From Nocardia rosealba (GTDB lineage Bacteria > Actinomycetota > Actinomycetes > Mycobacteriales > Mycobacteriaceae): DNA of 64,000 nt. The notes below the pieces were generated by a model. It worked only from the letters and a program-made list of their open reading frames with translations. It had not been told where the DNA came from and did no database searches. Location: NCBI RefSeq assembly GCF_020216065.1, contig NZ_JAIWNA010000007.1, forward strand, positions 186,001-250,000, given 5' to 3'. Below are positions 40,046 through 50,839 of the stretch, in pieces (position 1 is the stretch's first letter; every line of letters begins with the position of its first letter). Position numbers and translations under genes: made by a program.

Positions 40046-40444
40046 ATGACCATGACTGATCCGATCGCAGACTTCTTGACGCGTCTGCGCAACGCCAACT
40101 CGGCGTACCACGATCAGGTGAAGGCTCCGCACTCCAAGCTCAAGGCGAACATCGCCGAGATCCTGAAGCGCGAGGGTTACATCGCCGATTACCGCACCGA
40201 AGACGCGCCGGTGGGCAAGGCCCTCGTCGTCGATCTGAAGTACGGCCCGAGCCGTGAGCGCAGCCTGCAGGGCCTGCGTCGCGTCTCGAAGCCGGGTCTG
40301 CGTGTGTACGCGAAGTCCACCAACCTGCCCAAGGTCCTCGGCGGCCTCGGCGTGGCGATCATCTCCACGTCGACCGGCCTGCTCACCGACCGGCAAGCGG
40401 CCAAGCAGGGCGTCGGGGGCGAAGTCCTCGCCTACGTCTGGTAA
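40046..40444 (+). CDS. rpsH: 30S ribosomal protein S8
   Basis: 132 residues, full length. Opens TDPIADFLTRLRNANSAYHD and ends with the S8 signature STSTGLLTDRQA and GGEVLAYVW. S8 binds helix 21 of 16S rRNA and in E. coli also represses the spc operon. An ATG two codons later (40052) is an alternative start. It starts the second half of the split spc operon. Confidence 0.98.
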   Translation: MTMTDPIADFLTRLRNANSAYHDQVKAPHSKLKANIAEILKREGYIADYRTEDAPVGKALVVDLKYGPSRERSLQGLRRVSKPGLRVYAKSTNLPKVLGGLGVAIISTSTGLLTDRQAAKQGVGGEVLAYVW

Positions 40445-40459
40445 GGGAGGTCTGGACTA

Positions 40460-40999
40460 ATGTCGCGTATTGGTAAAAACCCCATCGCAATCCCGGCCGG
40501 TGTCGACGTCAGCATCGACGGTCAGGTCGTCACGGTGAAGGGTCCCAAGGGCACCCTGTCGCACACCGTTGCCGAGCCGATCACCGTCAGCAAAGACGAA
40601 GCCAACCAGCTCGTGGTCGCCCGTCCCAACGACGAGCGCGCCAACCGTTCGCTGCACGGCCTGAGCCGCACCCTGATCGCCAACATGATCGAGGGTGTCA
40701 CCAAGGGCTACGAGAAGAAGATGGAAATCTTCGGCGTCGGTTACCGCGTTCAGGCCAAGGGTTCGAACCTCGAGTTCGCCCTCGGCTACAGCCACCCGGT
40801 GCCGATCGAGGCCCCGGAAGGCATCACCTTCGCGGTGGAATCGCCCACCAAGTTCTCGGTTTCCGGGATCGACAAGCAGAAGGTCGGCCAGATCTCCGCT
40901 GTGATCCACGGACTGCGTAAGCCCGACCCGTACAAGGGCAAGGGCATCCGCTACGCCGGCGAGGTCGTTCGCCGCAAGGTCGGAAAGACGGGTAAGTGA
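40460..40999 (+). CDS. rplF: 50S ribosomal protein L6
   Basis: 179 residues with SRIGKNPIAIPAGVDV, VKGPKGTL, FGVGYRVQAKG, YSHPVPIEAPEGI and the C-terminal signature PDPYKGKGIRYAGE. L6 binds 23S rRNA near the sarcin-ricin loop. GGGAGG precedes the start, 15 bases after rpsH. Confidence 0.98.
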   Translation: MSRIGKNPIAIPAGVDVSIDGQVVTVKGPKGTLSHTVAEPITVSKDEANQLVVARPNDERANRSLHGLSRTLIANMIEGVTKGYEKKMEIFGVGYRVQAKGSNLEFALGYSHPVPIEAPEGITFAVESPTKFSVSGIDKQKVGQISAVIHGLRKPDPYKGKGIRYAGEVVRRKVGKTGK

Positions 41000-41001
41000 T
41001 C

Positions 41002-41409
41002 ATGGCGCAAACTGCTAACCAGAAGGCCAAGCGGATTCCGCTCGGCAAGGACGCATCGACGAAGCGTCGTCTGTCGAAGACCCGCCGTCACTTCCGTCTG
41101 CGTAAGAAGGTCGTCGGCACCACCGAGCGTCCCCGCTTGGTCGTCAACCGTTCCTCGCGGCACCTGCACGCTCAGCTCGTCGACGATTCGGTCGGCAAGA
41201 CCATCGCCGCCGCGTCCTCGATCGAGGCCGATGTGCGTGCGCTGGAGGGCGACAAGTCCGCCAAGGGCGCCAAGGTCGGTCAGCTGATCGCCGAGCGCGC
41301 CAAGGCTGCCGGTATCGAGTCGGTCGTGTTCGACCGTGGTGGTCACGACTACCACGGCCGCATCGCGGCGCTGGCCGATGCCGCTCGTGAAGGTGGGCTG
41401 AAGTTCTGA
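41002..41409 (+). CDS. rplR: 50S ribosomal protein L18
   Basis: 135 residues from the ATG at 41002 (a GTG at 40996 overlapping rplF is possible). It shows RRHFRLRKKVVGTTERPRL, NRSSRHLHAQLVDD and FDRGGHDYHGRIAALADAAR. L18 carries 5S rRNA into the large subunit with L5. Confidence 0.97.
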   Translation: MAQTANQKAKRIPLGKDASTKRRLSKTRRHFRLRKKVVGTTERPRLVVNRSSRHLHAQLVDDSVGKTIAAASSIEADVRALEGDKSAKGAKVGQLIAERAKAAGIESVVFDRGGHDYHGRIAALADAAREGGLKF

Positions 41410-41440
41410 TGACTGAATTTTCGAACGGAAGGAACGTCTG

Positions 41441-42094
41441 ATGCCGGGACGTCAGCGGCGTGACGGCGGCAACGGACCCGCCGGACAGAACAACAACAAC
41501 CCCAGCGGTGGCCCCGAGGGCAACCGTCGCGGTGGCGGCGATCGTCGCGGTGGCGGCGACCGTCGGGACAACGCGGCCGAGAAGAACCAGCTCGAGCGCG
41601 TAGTCGCGATCAACCGCGTCTCCAAGGTCGTGAAGGGTGGTCGTCGCTTCAGCTTCACCGCCCTCGTGATCGTCGGTGACGGCAACGGTCTGGTCGGCGT
41701 CGGCTACGGCAAGGCCAAGGAAGTTCCCGCGGCCATCCAGAAGGGTGTCGAGGAGGCTCGCAAGAGCTTCTTCCGCGTCCCGATGATCGGCTCGACCATC
41801 ACCCACCCGGTTCAGGGTGAGGCGGCGGCCGGTGTGGTCATGCTGCGTCCGGCTTCGCCCGGTACCGGTGTGATCGCCGGTGGTGCGGCGCGTGCCGTGC
41901 TCGAATGCGCTGGCATTCACGACATTCTGGCCAAGTCGCTCGGTAGCGACAATGCGATCAACGTCGTTCACGCGACGGTTGCCGCGCTCAAGATGCTCCA
42001 GCGTCCCGAAGAGGTTGCCGCGCGTCGCGGTCTGCCGATCGAGGACGTCGCTCCGGCGGGCATGCTGCGTGCGCGTGCGGGACAGGGAGCCTGA
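41441..42094 (+). CDS. rpsE: 30S ribosomal protein S5
   Basis: 217 residues. The N-terminal 45 residues are a Gly/Asn/Arg-rich extension (NNNNPSGG, RGGGDRRGGGD) usual in actinobacteria. The core has ERVVAINRVSKVVKGGRRF, VGYGKAKEVPAAIQK and the C-terminal RPASPGTGVIAGGAARAVLE. S5 helps decoding accuracy. GGAAGGAACG precedes the start. Confidence 0.98.
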   Translation: MPGRQRRDGGNGPAGQNNNNPSGGPEGNRRGGGDRRGGGDRRDNAAEKNQLERVVAINRVSKVVKGGRRFSFTALVIVGDGNGLVGVGYGKAKEVPAAIQKGVEEARKSFFRVPMIGSTITHPVQGEAAAGVVMLRPASPGTGVIAGGAARAVLECAGIHDILAKSLGSDNAINVVHATVAALKMLQRPEEVAARRGLPIEDVAPAGMLRARAGQGA

Positions 42095-42095
42095 C

Positions 42096-42275
42096 ATGGC
42101 AGATCTCAAGGTGACCCAGATCAAGAGCACGATCGGTGCCAAGGCGAACCAGCGCGCGAGCCTGCGTACCCTCGGCCTGCGGAAGATCCGCCAGTCGGTG
42201 GTTCGTGAGGACAACGCTCAGAACCGCGGTCTGATCAATGTCGTGCGCCACCTCGTAACAGTTGAGGAGGTCTGA
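42096..42275 (+). CDS. rpmD: 50S ribosomal protein L30
   Basis: 59 residues, normal length, with KVTQIKSTIGAKANQRASL, LGLRKIRQSVV and NRGLINVVRHLV. It starts one base after rpsE and ends one base before rplO. Confidence 0.97.
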   Translation: MADLKVTQIKSTIGAKANQRASLRTLGLRKIRQSVVREDNAQNRGLINVVRHLVTVEEV

Positions 42276-42276
42276 C

Positions 42277-42720
42277 ATGACCATCAAATTGCACCACCTG
42301 CGTCCTGCGCCGGGTTCCAAGACCGAGAAGACCCGTGTGGGTCGCGGTGAGGGTTCCAAGGGCAAGACCGCCGGTCGTGGTACCAAGGGCACCAAGGCCC
42401 GCAAGAACGTCCCCGCGGCGTTCGAGGGTGGCCAGATGCCGCTGCACATGCGCCTGCCGAAGCTGAAGGGCTTCACCAACCGCTTCCGCGTGGAGTACCA
42501 GGTTGTGAACGTGGGCCGCATCGCGGAGCTGTTCCCCGAAGGCGGCACGGTCGGTAAGGCCGAGCTCGTCGCGGCCGGCGCCGTTCGCAAGAACGAGCTG
42601 GTGAAGGTCCTCGGTGACGGCGACATCTCCGTCGCCGTGCAGGTGACCGCCGACAAGGTGACCGGCTCCGCCAAGGAGAAGATCACCGCCGCCGGTGGCA
42701 CCGTCACCGAACTGGCCTGA
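42277..42720 (+). CDS. rplO: 50S ribosomal protein L15
   Basis: 147 residues. Opens TIKLHHLRPAPGSKTEKTRV and has the Gly-rich GRGEGSKGKTAGRGTKG and GGQMPLHMRLPKLKGF. Last gene of the ribosomal block; a hairpin terminator follows 18 bases later. GAGGAGG lies just upstream of the start. Confidence 0.98.
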   Translation: MTIKLHHLRPAPGSKTEKTRVGRGEGSKGKTAGRGTKGTKARKNVPAAFEGGQMPLHMRLPKLKGFTNRFRVEYQVVNVGRIAELFPEGGTVGKAELVAAGAVRKNELVKVLGDGDISVAVQVTADKVTGSAKEKITAAGGTVTELA

Positions 42721-42738
42721 CGGTACTGTAGTCACAGC

Positions 42739-42771
42739 GACACCGGACGAGTCGAGTACTCGTCCGGTGTC
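42739..42771 (+). terminator. Hairpin terminator after rplO
   Basis: A perfect 14-bp stem (42739-42752 with 42758-42771) with a CGAGT loop, no T-run. It lies between rplO and secY, so the secY operon probably has its own promoter in 42772-42886. Confidence 0.8.
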
Positions 42772-42886
42772 ACTGTAGAGTCTCAACAAGTGTTGTCTGC
42801 CAAGCTCGTCATCGGCTGACGTCTCCACCACGACGCCGTGTTGGTTCAGTCGCATGGCATGACCATGTCGTTCGCCAGGAGGATCT

Positions 42887-44209
42887 GTGCTTTCCGCCTT
42901 CGTATCGGCCTTCCGGACTCCGGACTTACGGCGGAAGATTCTCTTCACGCTGGGGTTGATCGTGCTGTACCGGTTGGGTGCCGCGCTGCCGTCCCCCGGC
43001 GTCAACTATCAGAACGTCCAGGAATGCGTGAAGCTGGTTTCCGGTGGCGAATCCGCCGGTATCTACCAGCTCATCAATCTGTTCTCCGGTGGTGCGCTAC
43101 TGCAGCTTTCGGTGTTCGCGATCGGCATCATGCCGTACATCACCGCGAGCATCATCATCCAGCTGCTGACCGTGGTCATCCCGCGCTTCGAGGAGTTGCG
43201 CAAGGAAGGCCAAGCAGGCCAGACCAAGATGACGCAGTACACCCGCTACCTCTCGATCGCCCTGGCGATCCTGCAGGCCACGGGTCTCGTCGCGCTCGCC
43301 GCTCGCGGTCAGCTGCTGCAGGGCTGCCAGGAAGACATCCTCGAGGACACCGGCATCTTCGGCATGATCGTCATCGTGCTGGTGATGACCGCCGGTGCGG
43401 CCCTGGTGATGTGGTTCGGCGAGCAGATCACCGAGCGCGGTGTCGGTAACGGCATGTCGCTGCTGATCTTCGCCGGTATCGCCGCGCGTATCCCGCTCGA
43501 CGGCAAGGCCATCCTCGATACCCGTGGCGCCATGATCTTCAGCCTCGTGTGTGTCGGTGTGCTGCTGATCATCGTCGCGGTGGTCTTCGTCGAACAGGGT
43601 CAGCGCCGGATCCCGGTGCAGTACGCCAAGCGGGTCGTCGGCCGCAAGATGTACGGCGGCTCCTCGACCTATCTGCCGCTGAAGGTCAACCAGGCCGGTG
43701 TTATCCCGGTGATCTTCGCGTCCTCACTGCTCTACCTGCCCAACCTGATTTCGCAGCTCACCTCGTCGAGCACCGCGACGGACCCGAGCTGGTGGCAGGA
43801 GATCATCCAGAAGTATCTGGTCGATCCGACCAACCCGGTCTACATCGCCGTCTACTTCGGTTTGATCGTGTTCTTCACCTACTTCTACGTCGCGATCACC
43901 TTCAACCCGGAGGAACGCGCGGACGAGATGAAGAAGTTCGGTGGCTTCATTCCGGGCTACCGCCCCGGTAAGCCGACCGCCGACTACCTCAATTATGTTC
44001 TGAGCCGCATCACCCTGCCCGGCTCGATCTACCTCGGCGCGGTCACCGTCCTGCCGAGTATCGCCCTCGGCAGCGGCAGCACGGGCCAGTCGGCGAACAT
44101 GTCCTTCGGCGGTGCCGCGGTGCTCATCATGGTCAGCGTGGGTCTCGACACGGTCAAGCAGATCGAGAGCCAGCTGATGAATCGAAATTACGAAGGGTTC
44201 CTCAAGTGA
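42887..44209 (+). CDS. secY: Preprotein translocase subunit SecY
   Basis: 440 residues from a GTG four bases after AGGAGG. About ten membrane spans. Signature segments: LYRLGAALPSPGVN, GIMPYITASIIIQLL, TERGVGNGMSLLIFAGI and the C-terminal FGGAAVLIMVSVGLDTVKQIESQL. It forms the Sec channel. adk starts inside its last codons (overlap of four). Confidence 0.98.
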   Translation: MLSAFVSAFRTPDLRRKILFTLGLIVLYRLGAALPSPGVNYQNVQECVKLVSGGESAGIYQLINLFSGGALLQLSVFAIGIMPYITASIIIQLLTVVIPRFEELRKEGQAGQTKMTQYTRYLSIALAILQATGLVALAARGQLLQGCQEDILEDTGIFGMIVIVLVMTAGAALVMWFGEQITERGVGNGMSLLIFAGIAARIPLDGKAILDTRGAMIFSLVCVGVLLIIVAVVFVEQGQRRIPVQYAKRVVGRKMYGGSSTYLPLKVNQAGVIPVIFASSLLYLPNLISQLTSSSTATDPSWWQEIIQKYLVDPTNPVYIAVYFGLIVFFTYFYVAITFNPEERADEMKKFGGFIPGYRPGKPTADYLNYVLSRITLPGSIYLGAVTVLPSIALGSGSTGQSANMSFGGAAVLIMVSVGLDTVKQIESQLMNRNYEGFLK

Positions 44210-44751
44210 GAGTTGTTCTGCTCGGTCCGCCTGGTGCCGGCAAAGGTACTCAGGCCGTCCTGCTGTCGGAAAAGCTGGGCGTTCCGCACATCTCCACCGG
44301 AGACCTCTTCCGCGCGAACATCAGCCAGCAGACCGCCCTCGGTCGCGAGGCGCAGAAGTACATGGACGCCGGTGACCTGGTCCCCAGCGACGTCACCAAC
44401 CGCATGGTCGAAGCCCGCGTCGCCGAACCGGACGCCGCGAACGGTTTCGTCCTCGACGGTTACCCGCGCACGGTCGACCAGGCCGACGCGCTGAAGAAGA
44501 TCCTCGAGCATCACGGCACCGCGCTCGACGCCGTGCTGTGCTTCGTGGTCGCCGAGGACACCGTGGTCGAGCGCATGCTCGCCCGTGGCCGCGCCGACGA
44601 CACCGAGGACGTCATCCGCAACCGGCTGCGGGTCTACCGCGAGGAGACCGAGCCGCTGCTCGAGTACTACGACGGTCTGGTCGTGACCGTCGACGGTCTC
44701 GGCGAGGTCGACGACGTCAACGCGCGAGCGCTGAAGGCTCTCGGCCAGTAA
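44206..44751 (+). CDS. adk: Adenylate kinase
   Basis: 181 residues, the short form without the long LID insertion. P-loop GPPGAGKGTQ, ISTGDLFRAN, DGYPRTVDQ and the short lid RGRADDTEDVI are all present. It makes two ADP from ATP and AMP. It starts at a GTG overlapping the secY stop and overlaps map by one base (TAATG). Confidence 0.98.
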   Translation: MRVVLLGPPGAGKGTQAVLLSEKLGVPHISTGDLFRANISQQTALGREAQKYMDAGDLVPSDVTNRMVEARVAEPDAANGFVLDGYPRTVDQADALKKILEHHGTALDAVLCFVVAEDTVVERMLARGRADDTEDVIRNRLRVYREETEPLLEYYDGLVVTVDGLGEVDDVNARALKALGQ

Positions 44752-45548
44752 TGGCATTCGGTCGGAAGAAGAAGGTCGTGCCGTTCCGCACGGCGGGCGA
44801 GCTCGACGCCATGGCGGCGGCGGGCGCGATCGTCGGGCGGGCGCTGGTCGCCGTGCGCGATGCCGCCAAGCCCGGGGTGTCGACGCTCGAGCTCGACGAG
44901 GTCGCCGAGCAGGTGATCCGGGAGGCGGGCGCGGTTCCGTCGTTCAAGGGTTACCACGGTTTCCCCGGCTCGATCTGTTCTTCGGTCAACGACCGTGTGG
45001 TGCACGGGATCCCCTCGGCGAGTGAGATCCTCACCGAGGGCGATCTGGTGTCGATCGACTGCGGCGCCATTCTCGACGGCTGGCACGGTGATTCCGCCTG
45101 GACCTTCGGCGTCGGCAACATCATCGAAGCCGATCGTCTGCTCAGCGAGGCGACCAAGTGGTCGATGGAGGCGGGTATCGGCGCGATGGTGCCCGGCAAC
45201 CGGCTCACCGATGTGTCGCACGCGATCGAGCTCGGCACCCGTGCCGCCGAAGAGGTGCACGGCCGCAAATACGGCATCGTCGACGGCTACGGTGGCCACG
45301 CCATCGGCCGCGAGATGCACATGGACCCCTTCCTCCCGAACGAGGGCGCCCCGGGCAAGGGCCCGCGCCTGGTCGTCGGATCGGTCCTGGCCATCGAGCC
45401 GATGCTCACCCTCGGCACCACCGAAACCAAAACCCTCGACGACGACTGGACCGTGGTCACCACCGACGGTTCCCGCGCCGCTCACTGGGAACACAGCGTC
45501 GCCGTCACCGAGGACGGCCCACGCATCCTCACCCTGCGCCCGGAGTGA
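44751..45548 (+). CDS. map: Methionine aminopeptidase type I
   Basis: 265 residues. Metal ligands can be placed: Asp in SIDCGAI, Asp in HGDSAWTF, His in GHAIGREMH, Glu in AIEPML, Glu in HWEHSVAVT. The substrate His is in KGYHGFPG. It removes the first Met from new proteins. Coupled to adk by start/stop overlap. Confidence 0.97.
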   Translation: MAFGRKKKVVPFRTAGELDAMAAAGAIVGRALVAVRDAAKPGVSTLELDEVAEQVIREAGAVPSFKGYHGFPGSICSSVNDRVVHGIPSASEILTEGDLVSIDCGAILDGWHGDSAWTFGVGNIIEADRLLSEATKWSMEAGIGAMVPGNRLTDVSHAIELGTRAAEEVHGRKYGIVDGYGGHAIGREMHMDPFLPNEGAPGKGPRLVVGSVLAIEPMLTLGTTETKTLDDDWTVVTTDGSRAAHWEHSVAVTEDGPRILTLRPE

Positions 45549-45632
45549 CTTCGGGAAAGTCTTTCGCGACTTTTCGGTGAAGTAATGTTTCGAATCCGGC
45601 TCCGTGCCGGGGGGATCCTGTATCTCTGAGTA

Positions 45633-46724
45633 ATGAGATCTGGGATCGCGCTGATCGCCGTCGTCGCCACCTGTGCGACGGCGGCGTCGCTCGTCGGTTG
45701 CGGTGAGCCGCCCGCCGAGTCGCGCTACACGGGATCGGGCAATACCTACGGTTCGGCGAGTGCCGGTTTCGAGACCTGCATGGTGACCGATGCGGGCGGG
45801 GTGGACGACAAGTCGTTCAACGAATCCGGCTGGAACGGGGTGAAGGCGGCGATCGACGCCAACCCCGGGGTCTACGGTTCCTACCGGCAGTCGAACAGTT
45901 CCGCCGATTACGAACCCAACCTGCGGGCCTCGGCCGATGACGACTGCGATCTGGTGATCGGGGTCGGCGGCCTGATGGCCGAGGCGGTGGCGCAGGTGGC
46001 GGGGGAGTACCCGGATCAGCGGTTCGCCATCGTCGACGCGCACGTGGAGTTGGACAACGTCTATTCGATGGAGTTCAACGCCGCCCAATCCTCTTATCTC
46101 GCAGGCTATCTCGCGGCGGGCATGACCAAGACCGGACGTGTCGCGACCTGGGGCGGCATGCAGATCCCCGCTGTGACGATCTTCATGGACGGTTTCGCGG
46201 CGGGCGTGGCCAGGTACAACCAGGTTCACGGAACGAGTACCGAGGTGCTCGGCTGGAATGTAGCCGAGCAGAACGGTTCGTTCACCGGCAATTTCGACGA
46301 CACCAGCGCCGGTCGCTCGCTGACCGAGAATTTCATCGCCCAGGGCGCCGACGTCATTCACCCGGTGGCCGGTCCCGTCGGTATGGGCGGTGCGTCGGCG
46401 GTGCAGGATTCGCCTGGGGTGAGCATGATCTGGGTCGATTCCGACGGGTACGAAGCCGTGCCGGAATACAAGGACATCATGTTGTCGTCGTCGATGAAGG
46501 ACATTTCCGCCGCGGTGCGCGTCGCGATCGACAACGCTTTCGCCGAGGGCCCGAAAGACGGCCGGTATGTCGGCACGCTCGGCAACGGTGGGGTGGGCCT
46601 GGCGCCGTTCCATGATTTCGACGGTGCCGTACCCGAGCGGCTGAAACAGGAGCTCACGGCCCTGCGCACCGAGATCGTCGAAGGCCGGATCGTGATCGAC
46701 TCACCCGCCGCCCCCAAGCTCTGA
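45633..46724 (+). CDS. BMP-family nucleoside-binding lipoprotein (PnrA/BmpA-like)
   Basis: 363 residues with lipobox LVGC near residue 22. The BMP pattern is clear: VTDAGGVDDKSFNESGWNGVK, VGGLMAEAV, FAIVDAHV, NAAQSSYLAGYLAA and the late GNGGVGLAPFHDFD. BMP proteins feed purine nucleosides to ABC importers. It is followed at 10, 28 and -4 bases by the ATPase and two permeases, a full importer. Confidence 0.93.
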   Translation: MRSGIALIAVVATCATAASLVGCGEPPAESRYTGSGNTYGSASAGFETCMVTDAGGVDDKSFNESGWNGVKAAIDANPGVYGSYRQSNSSADYEPNLRASADDDCDLVIGVGGLMAEAVAQVAGEYPDQRFAIVDAHVELDNVYSMEFNAAQSSYLAGYLAAGMTKTGRVATWGGMQIPAVTIFMDGFAAGVARYNQVHGTSTEVLGWNVAEQNGSFTGNFDDTSAGRSLTENFIAQGADVIHPVAGPVGMGGASAVQDSPGVSMIWVDSDGYEAVPEYKDIMLSSSMKDISAAVRVAIDNAFAEGPKDGRYVGTLGNGGVGLAPFHDFDGAVPERLKQELTALRTEIVEGRIVIDSPAAPKL

Positions 46725-46734
46725 GGACAACGAC

Positions 46735-48252
<1,518 letters not shown>

Positions 48253-48280
48253 ACTGGCGCCGACATCCTCGAGGATTCCC

Positions 48281-49549
48281 ATGCCGAGTACGACCACCGC
48301 GCCGGAGACCGAATCGCCCCGGCCCGAAAGACCGGGTTTCGGCCGCACCTTTACCCGGTATCTGACCGAAGCCAACAGCGTGATGGTGACCATCTATTCA
48401 CTGCTGCTCGCCTTCGCGATCGGCGCGCTGCTCATCATCGTTTCCGATCCGTCGGTGCGCCGGGCCTGGGGCTACTTTCTCAACCGGCCAACCGATGCGC
48501 TGAGTTTCTCCTGGCAGGCGGTGAGCACGGCCTATCGTGACCTGTTCGAGGGCGCCATCCTCGACATCGGCCGCCTGCAGGAGTTCTTCGACGGCACAGC
48601 CACCCTCGCCCAGGTGCTGCGCCCGATCTCGGAGACGCTCACCTACGCCACCCCGCTGATCTTCACCGGGCTCGCCGTGGGGCTGGCGTTCCGGGCCGGA
48701 CTGTTCAATATCGGTGGGCACGGGCAGTTCATCTTCGGCATGCTCGGTGCGTTGATCGTCGGGTTCGCGATCGATCTGCCGCCGCTGCTGCACGTGCCAC
48801 TCGCGCTGGCCGCCGGTGCGCTCGCGGGCGGGCTCTTCGGTGCGATTCCCGGTGTGCTGAAGGCGAAAACCGGTGCACACGAGGTGATCTCGTCGATCAT
48901 GCTGAACAATATCGCCACCTACTTCCTGCTCTGGGCGCTGAGCACCACCTTCATCCACTCGCTGACCTCGCAGGAGCTGGTGTCCAAACCGGCCGACATC
49001 TCGGCCCGGCTGCCTCGGCTCCTCGGCTGGGCGGGATCGGGGCTGCGGGTGAGTGCCGGGCTGCTGATCGCGTTGGCGCTGGCGGCGGGGATCTGGTGGC
49101 TGCTGCGCAAGTCGACCTTCGGGTACCGGATCCGCGCGGTCGGGGCGAATCCGCACGCGGCGCAAACGGCGGGCATCGACATGGGTCGTACGTTCATCAC
49201 CACGATGGGGGTGTCGGGTGCGCTCGCCGGGATCGGTGGTGGGGCGCTCGTACTCGGGTTGAACCCGTACACGGTGAACCCCGGAACGGTTGCCGAGTTC
49301 GGCTTCGACGGGATCACTGTCGCATTGCTCGGGCGGGCGCATCCGGGTGGGATCGTCGCGGCGGCGCTGCTGTTCGGTGCGTTGAAGTCGGGCACGCTGC
49401 ACATGCAGCCCGCCATCCCGGTCGAGATGTCGACGCTGTTGCAGGCGGTGATCGTGCTGTTCATCGCCGCGCCCGCCCTGGTGAAAACCCTGCTGCACCT
49501 GCGCACTCCGCGCGGTGGGCTCAACACGCTGGAAGCGAGGGGCTGGTGA
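48281..49549 (+). CDS. ABC transporter permease (nucleoside type, first)
   Basis: 422 residues with about eight to ten spans. The family segment GLFNIGGHGQFIFGMLGA and GAIPGVLKAKTGAHEVISSIMLNN (the EAA-like loop) are present, then FGYRIRAVGANPHAAQTAGID. It starts with an Asp/Glu/Pro-rich cytosolic tail. Its stop overlaps the second permease start by four bases (GTGA). Confidence 0.94.
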   Translation: MPSTTTAPETESPRPERPGFGRTFTRYLTEANSVMVTIYSLLLAFAIGALLIIVSDPSVRRAWGYFLNRPTDALSFSWQAVSTAYRDLFEGAILDIGRLQEFFDGTATLAQVLRPISETLTYATPLIFTGLAVGLAFRAGLFNIGGHGQFIFGMLGALIVGFAIDLPPLLHVPLALAAGALAGGLFGAIPGVLKAKTGAHEVISSIMLNNIATYFLLWALSTTFIHSLTSQELVSKPADISARLPRLLGWAGSGLRVSAGLLIALALAAGIWWLLRKSTFGYRIRAVGANPHAAQTAGIDMGRTFITTMGVSGALAGIGGGALVLGLNPYTVNPGTVAEFGFDGITVALLGRAHPGGIVAAALLFGALKSGTLHMQPAIPVEMSTLLQAVIVLFIAAPALVKTLLHLRTPRGGLNTLEARGW

Positions 49550-50838
49550 GTACCGCTGTCGCCGAATCGAAACCGGTCGTCGTGACCGAGACCGTGCGTC
49601 ACCCGGTGGGTGGGGCAGTGCTCGTCGTACTCGGGGCGGTGCTCGCCGTCGCGGCGTTGCTGTGGATGCCCGATGGGCGGGCCACCACGTTCCGTCTGGA
49701 TCAGACCGTCGAAAGCAGCTGGACCGTCGGCACTTTCGGCATCGTTGTGACGCTTGCGGTGCTCACCGTGCTGCTCGGAGTGCTGTTGCTCGCGCGGGCG
49801 GTGAGTGCGCGCACGCACGGGGTGATCGTCGGGGTGGCGGCGACCGCGCTGGTGATCGCGGTGCTGTCCTGGGTGGTGACGCCCGGCGTCGGGTTCCCGG
49901 TGGAGTTCGTGCTGGCCACCACGCTGTTCCTGGCCTTGCCGTTCATCTTCGGTGCCCTGTCCGGGGTGGTGTGTGAGCGGTCCGGTGTCATCAACCTCGG
50001 CATCGAGGGACAGTTCCTGGCGGGCGCCTTCACCGCGGTGCTGTTCGCCTCCATCACCGGCAACCCCTATGTCGGCATACTCGCGGCGGTGCTCAGCGGC
50101 ATGATATCCACGCTGCTGCTGGCCTGGCTGGCCACCCGTTTCGAGGTGAATCAGCTGGTCACCGGTGTGATCCTGAACCTGCTCGCGCTCGGCCTCACCG
50201 GGTTCCTTTTCGAGCGGCTGATGCGCATGGACCATTCGCTCAACCAGCCGAGCACGGTGCCGCGCATCGGTGGATTCCTGCACGACATCGGCCTCGGTTT
50301 CCTCACCGACCTCCCGATCCTCGGACCGGTCCTGTTCGACCAGAATCTCTTCGTCTATGTGGCGCTGGCCTGCGTGTTCGGGCTGTCCTACCTGCTGTTC
50401 CACACCAGGTGGGGGCTGCGGACCCGTGCCGTCGGGGAGCACCCGGCGGCCGCCGACGCCGCCGGTATCGACGTGAACCGGCTGCGATTCTGGAACGTCA
50501 CCTGTGCGGGTGCGCTGTCAGGTTTCGGTGGCGCCTTCTTCACCATCGCCAACAATGTGGCCTTCAGCAAGAACATGACCGCGGCCCTCGGTTTCGTCGC
50601 GCTCGCGGTGATGATCGTCGGGCGCTGGAACCCCGTCGGTGCCCTCCTGGCCGCCCTGCTCTTCGGCTTCTCCAGCGCGCTGCAACGGTTCCTCAACACC
50701 ATGCCCGGCAACCCGATCCCCACCGAATTCCTCGGCATGCTGCCTTACGTGGTGACTCTCGTCGTGGTCGCCGGATTCATCGGAAAAGCCGTGGCACCCG
50801 CCGCAGACGGCATCCCGTACCGGCCTGGCGACAATTAG
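49546..50838 (+). CDS. ABC transporter permease (nucleoside type, second)
   Basis: 430 residues from the GTG overlapping the first permease. Markers: GVVCERSGVINLGIEGQFLAGAF, FEVNQLVTGVILN, and WGLRTRAVGEHPAAADAAGID. It has three extra N-terminal spans before the core. It pairs with the first permease to form the channel. Confidence 0.94.
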   Translation: MSTAVAESKPVVVTETVRHPVGGAVLVVLGAVLAVAALLWMPDGRATTFRLDQTVESSWTVGTFGIVVTLAVLTVLLGVLLLARAVSARTHGVIVGVAATALVIAVLSWVVTPGVGFPVEFVLATTLFLALPFIFGALSGVVCERSGVINLGIEGQFLAGAFTAVLFASITGNPYVGILAAVLSGMISTLLLAWLATRFEVNQLVTGVILNLLALGLTGFLFERLMRMDHSLNQPSTVPRIGGFLHDIGLGFLTDLPILGPVLFDQNLFVYVALACVFGLSYLLFHTRWGLRTRAVGEHPAAADAAGIDVNRLRFWNVTCAGALSGFGGAFFTIANNVAFSKNMTAALGFVALAVMIVGRWNPVGALLAALLFGFSSALQRFLNTMPGNPIPTEFLGMLPYVVTLVVVAGFIGKAVAPAADGIPYRPGDN

Positions 50839-50839
50839 T

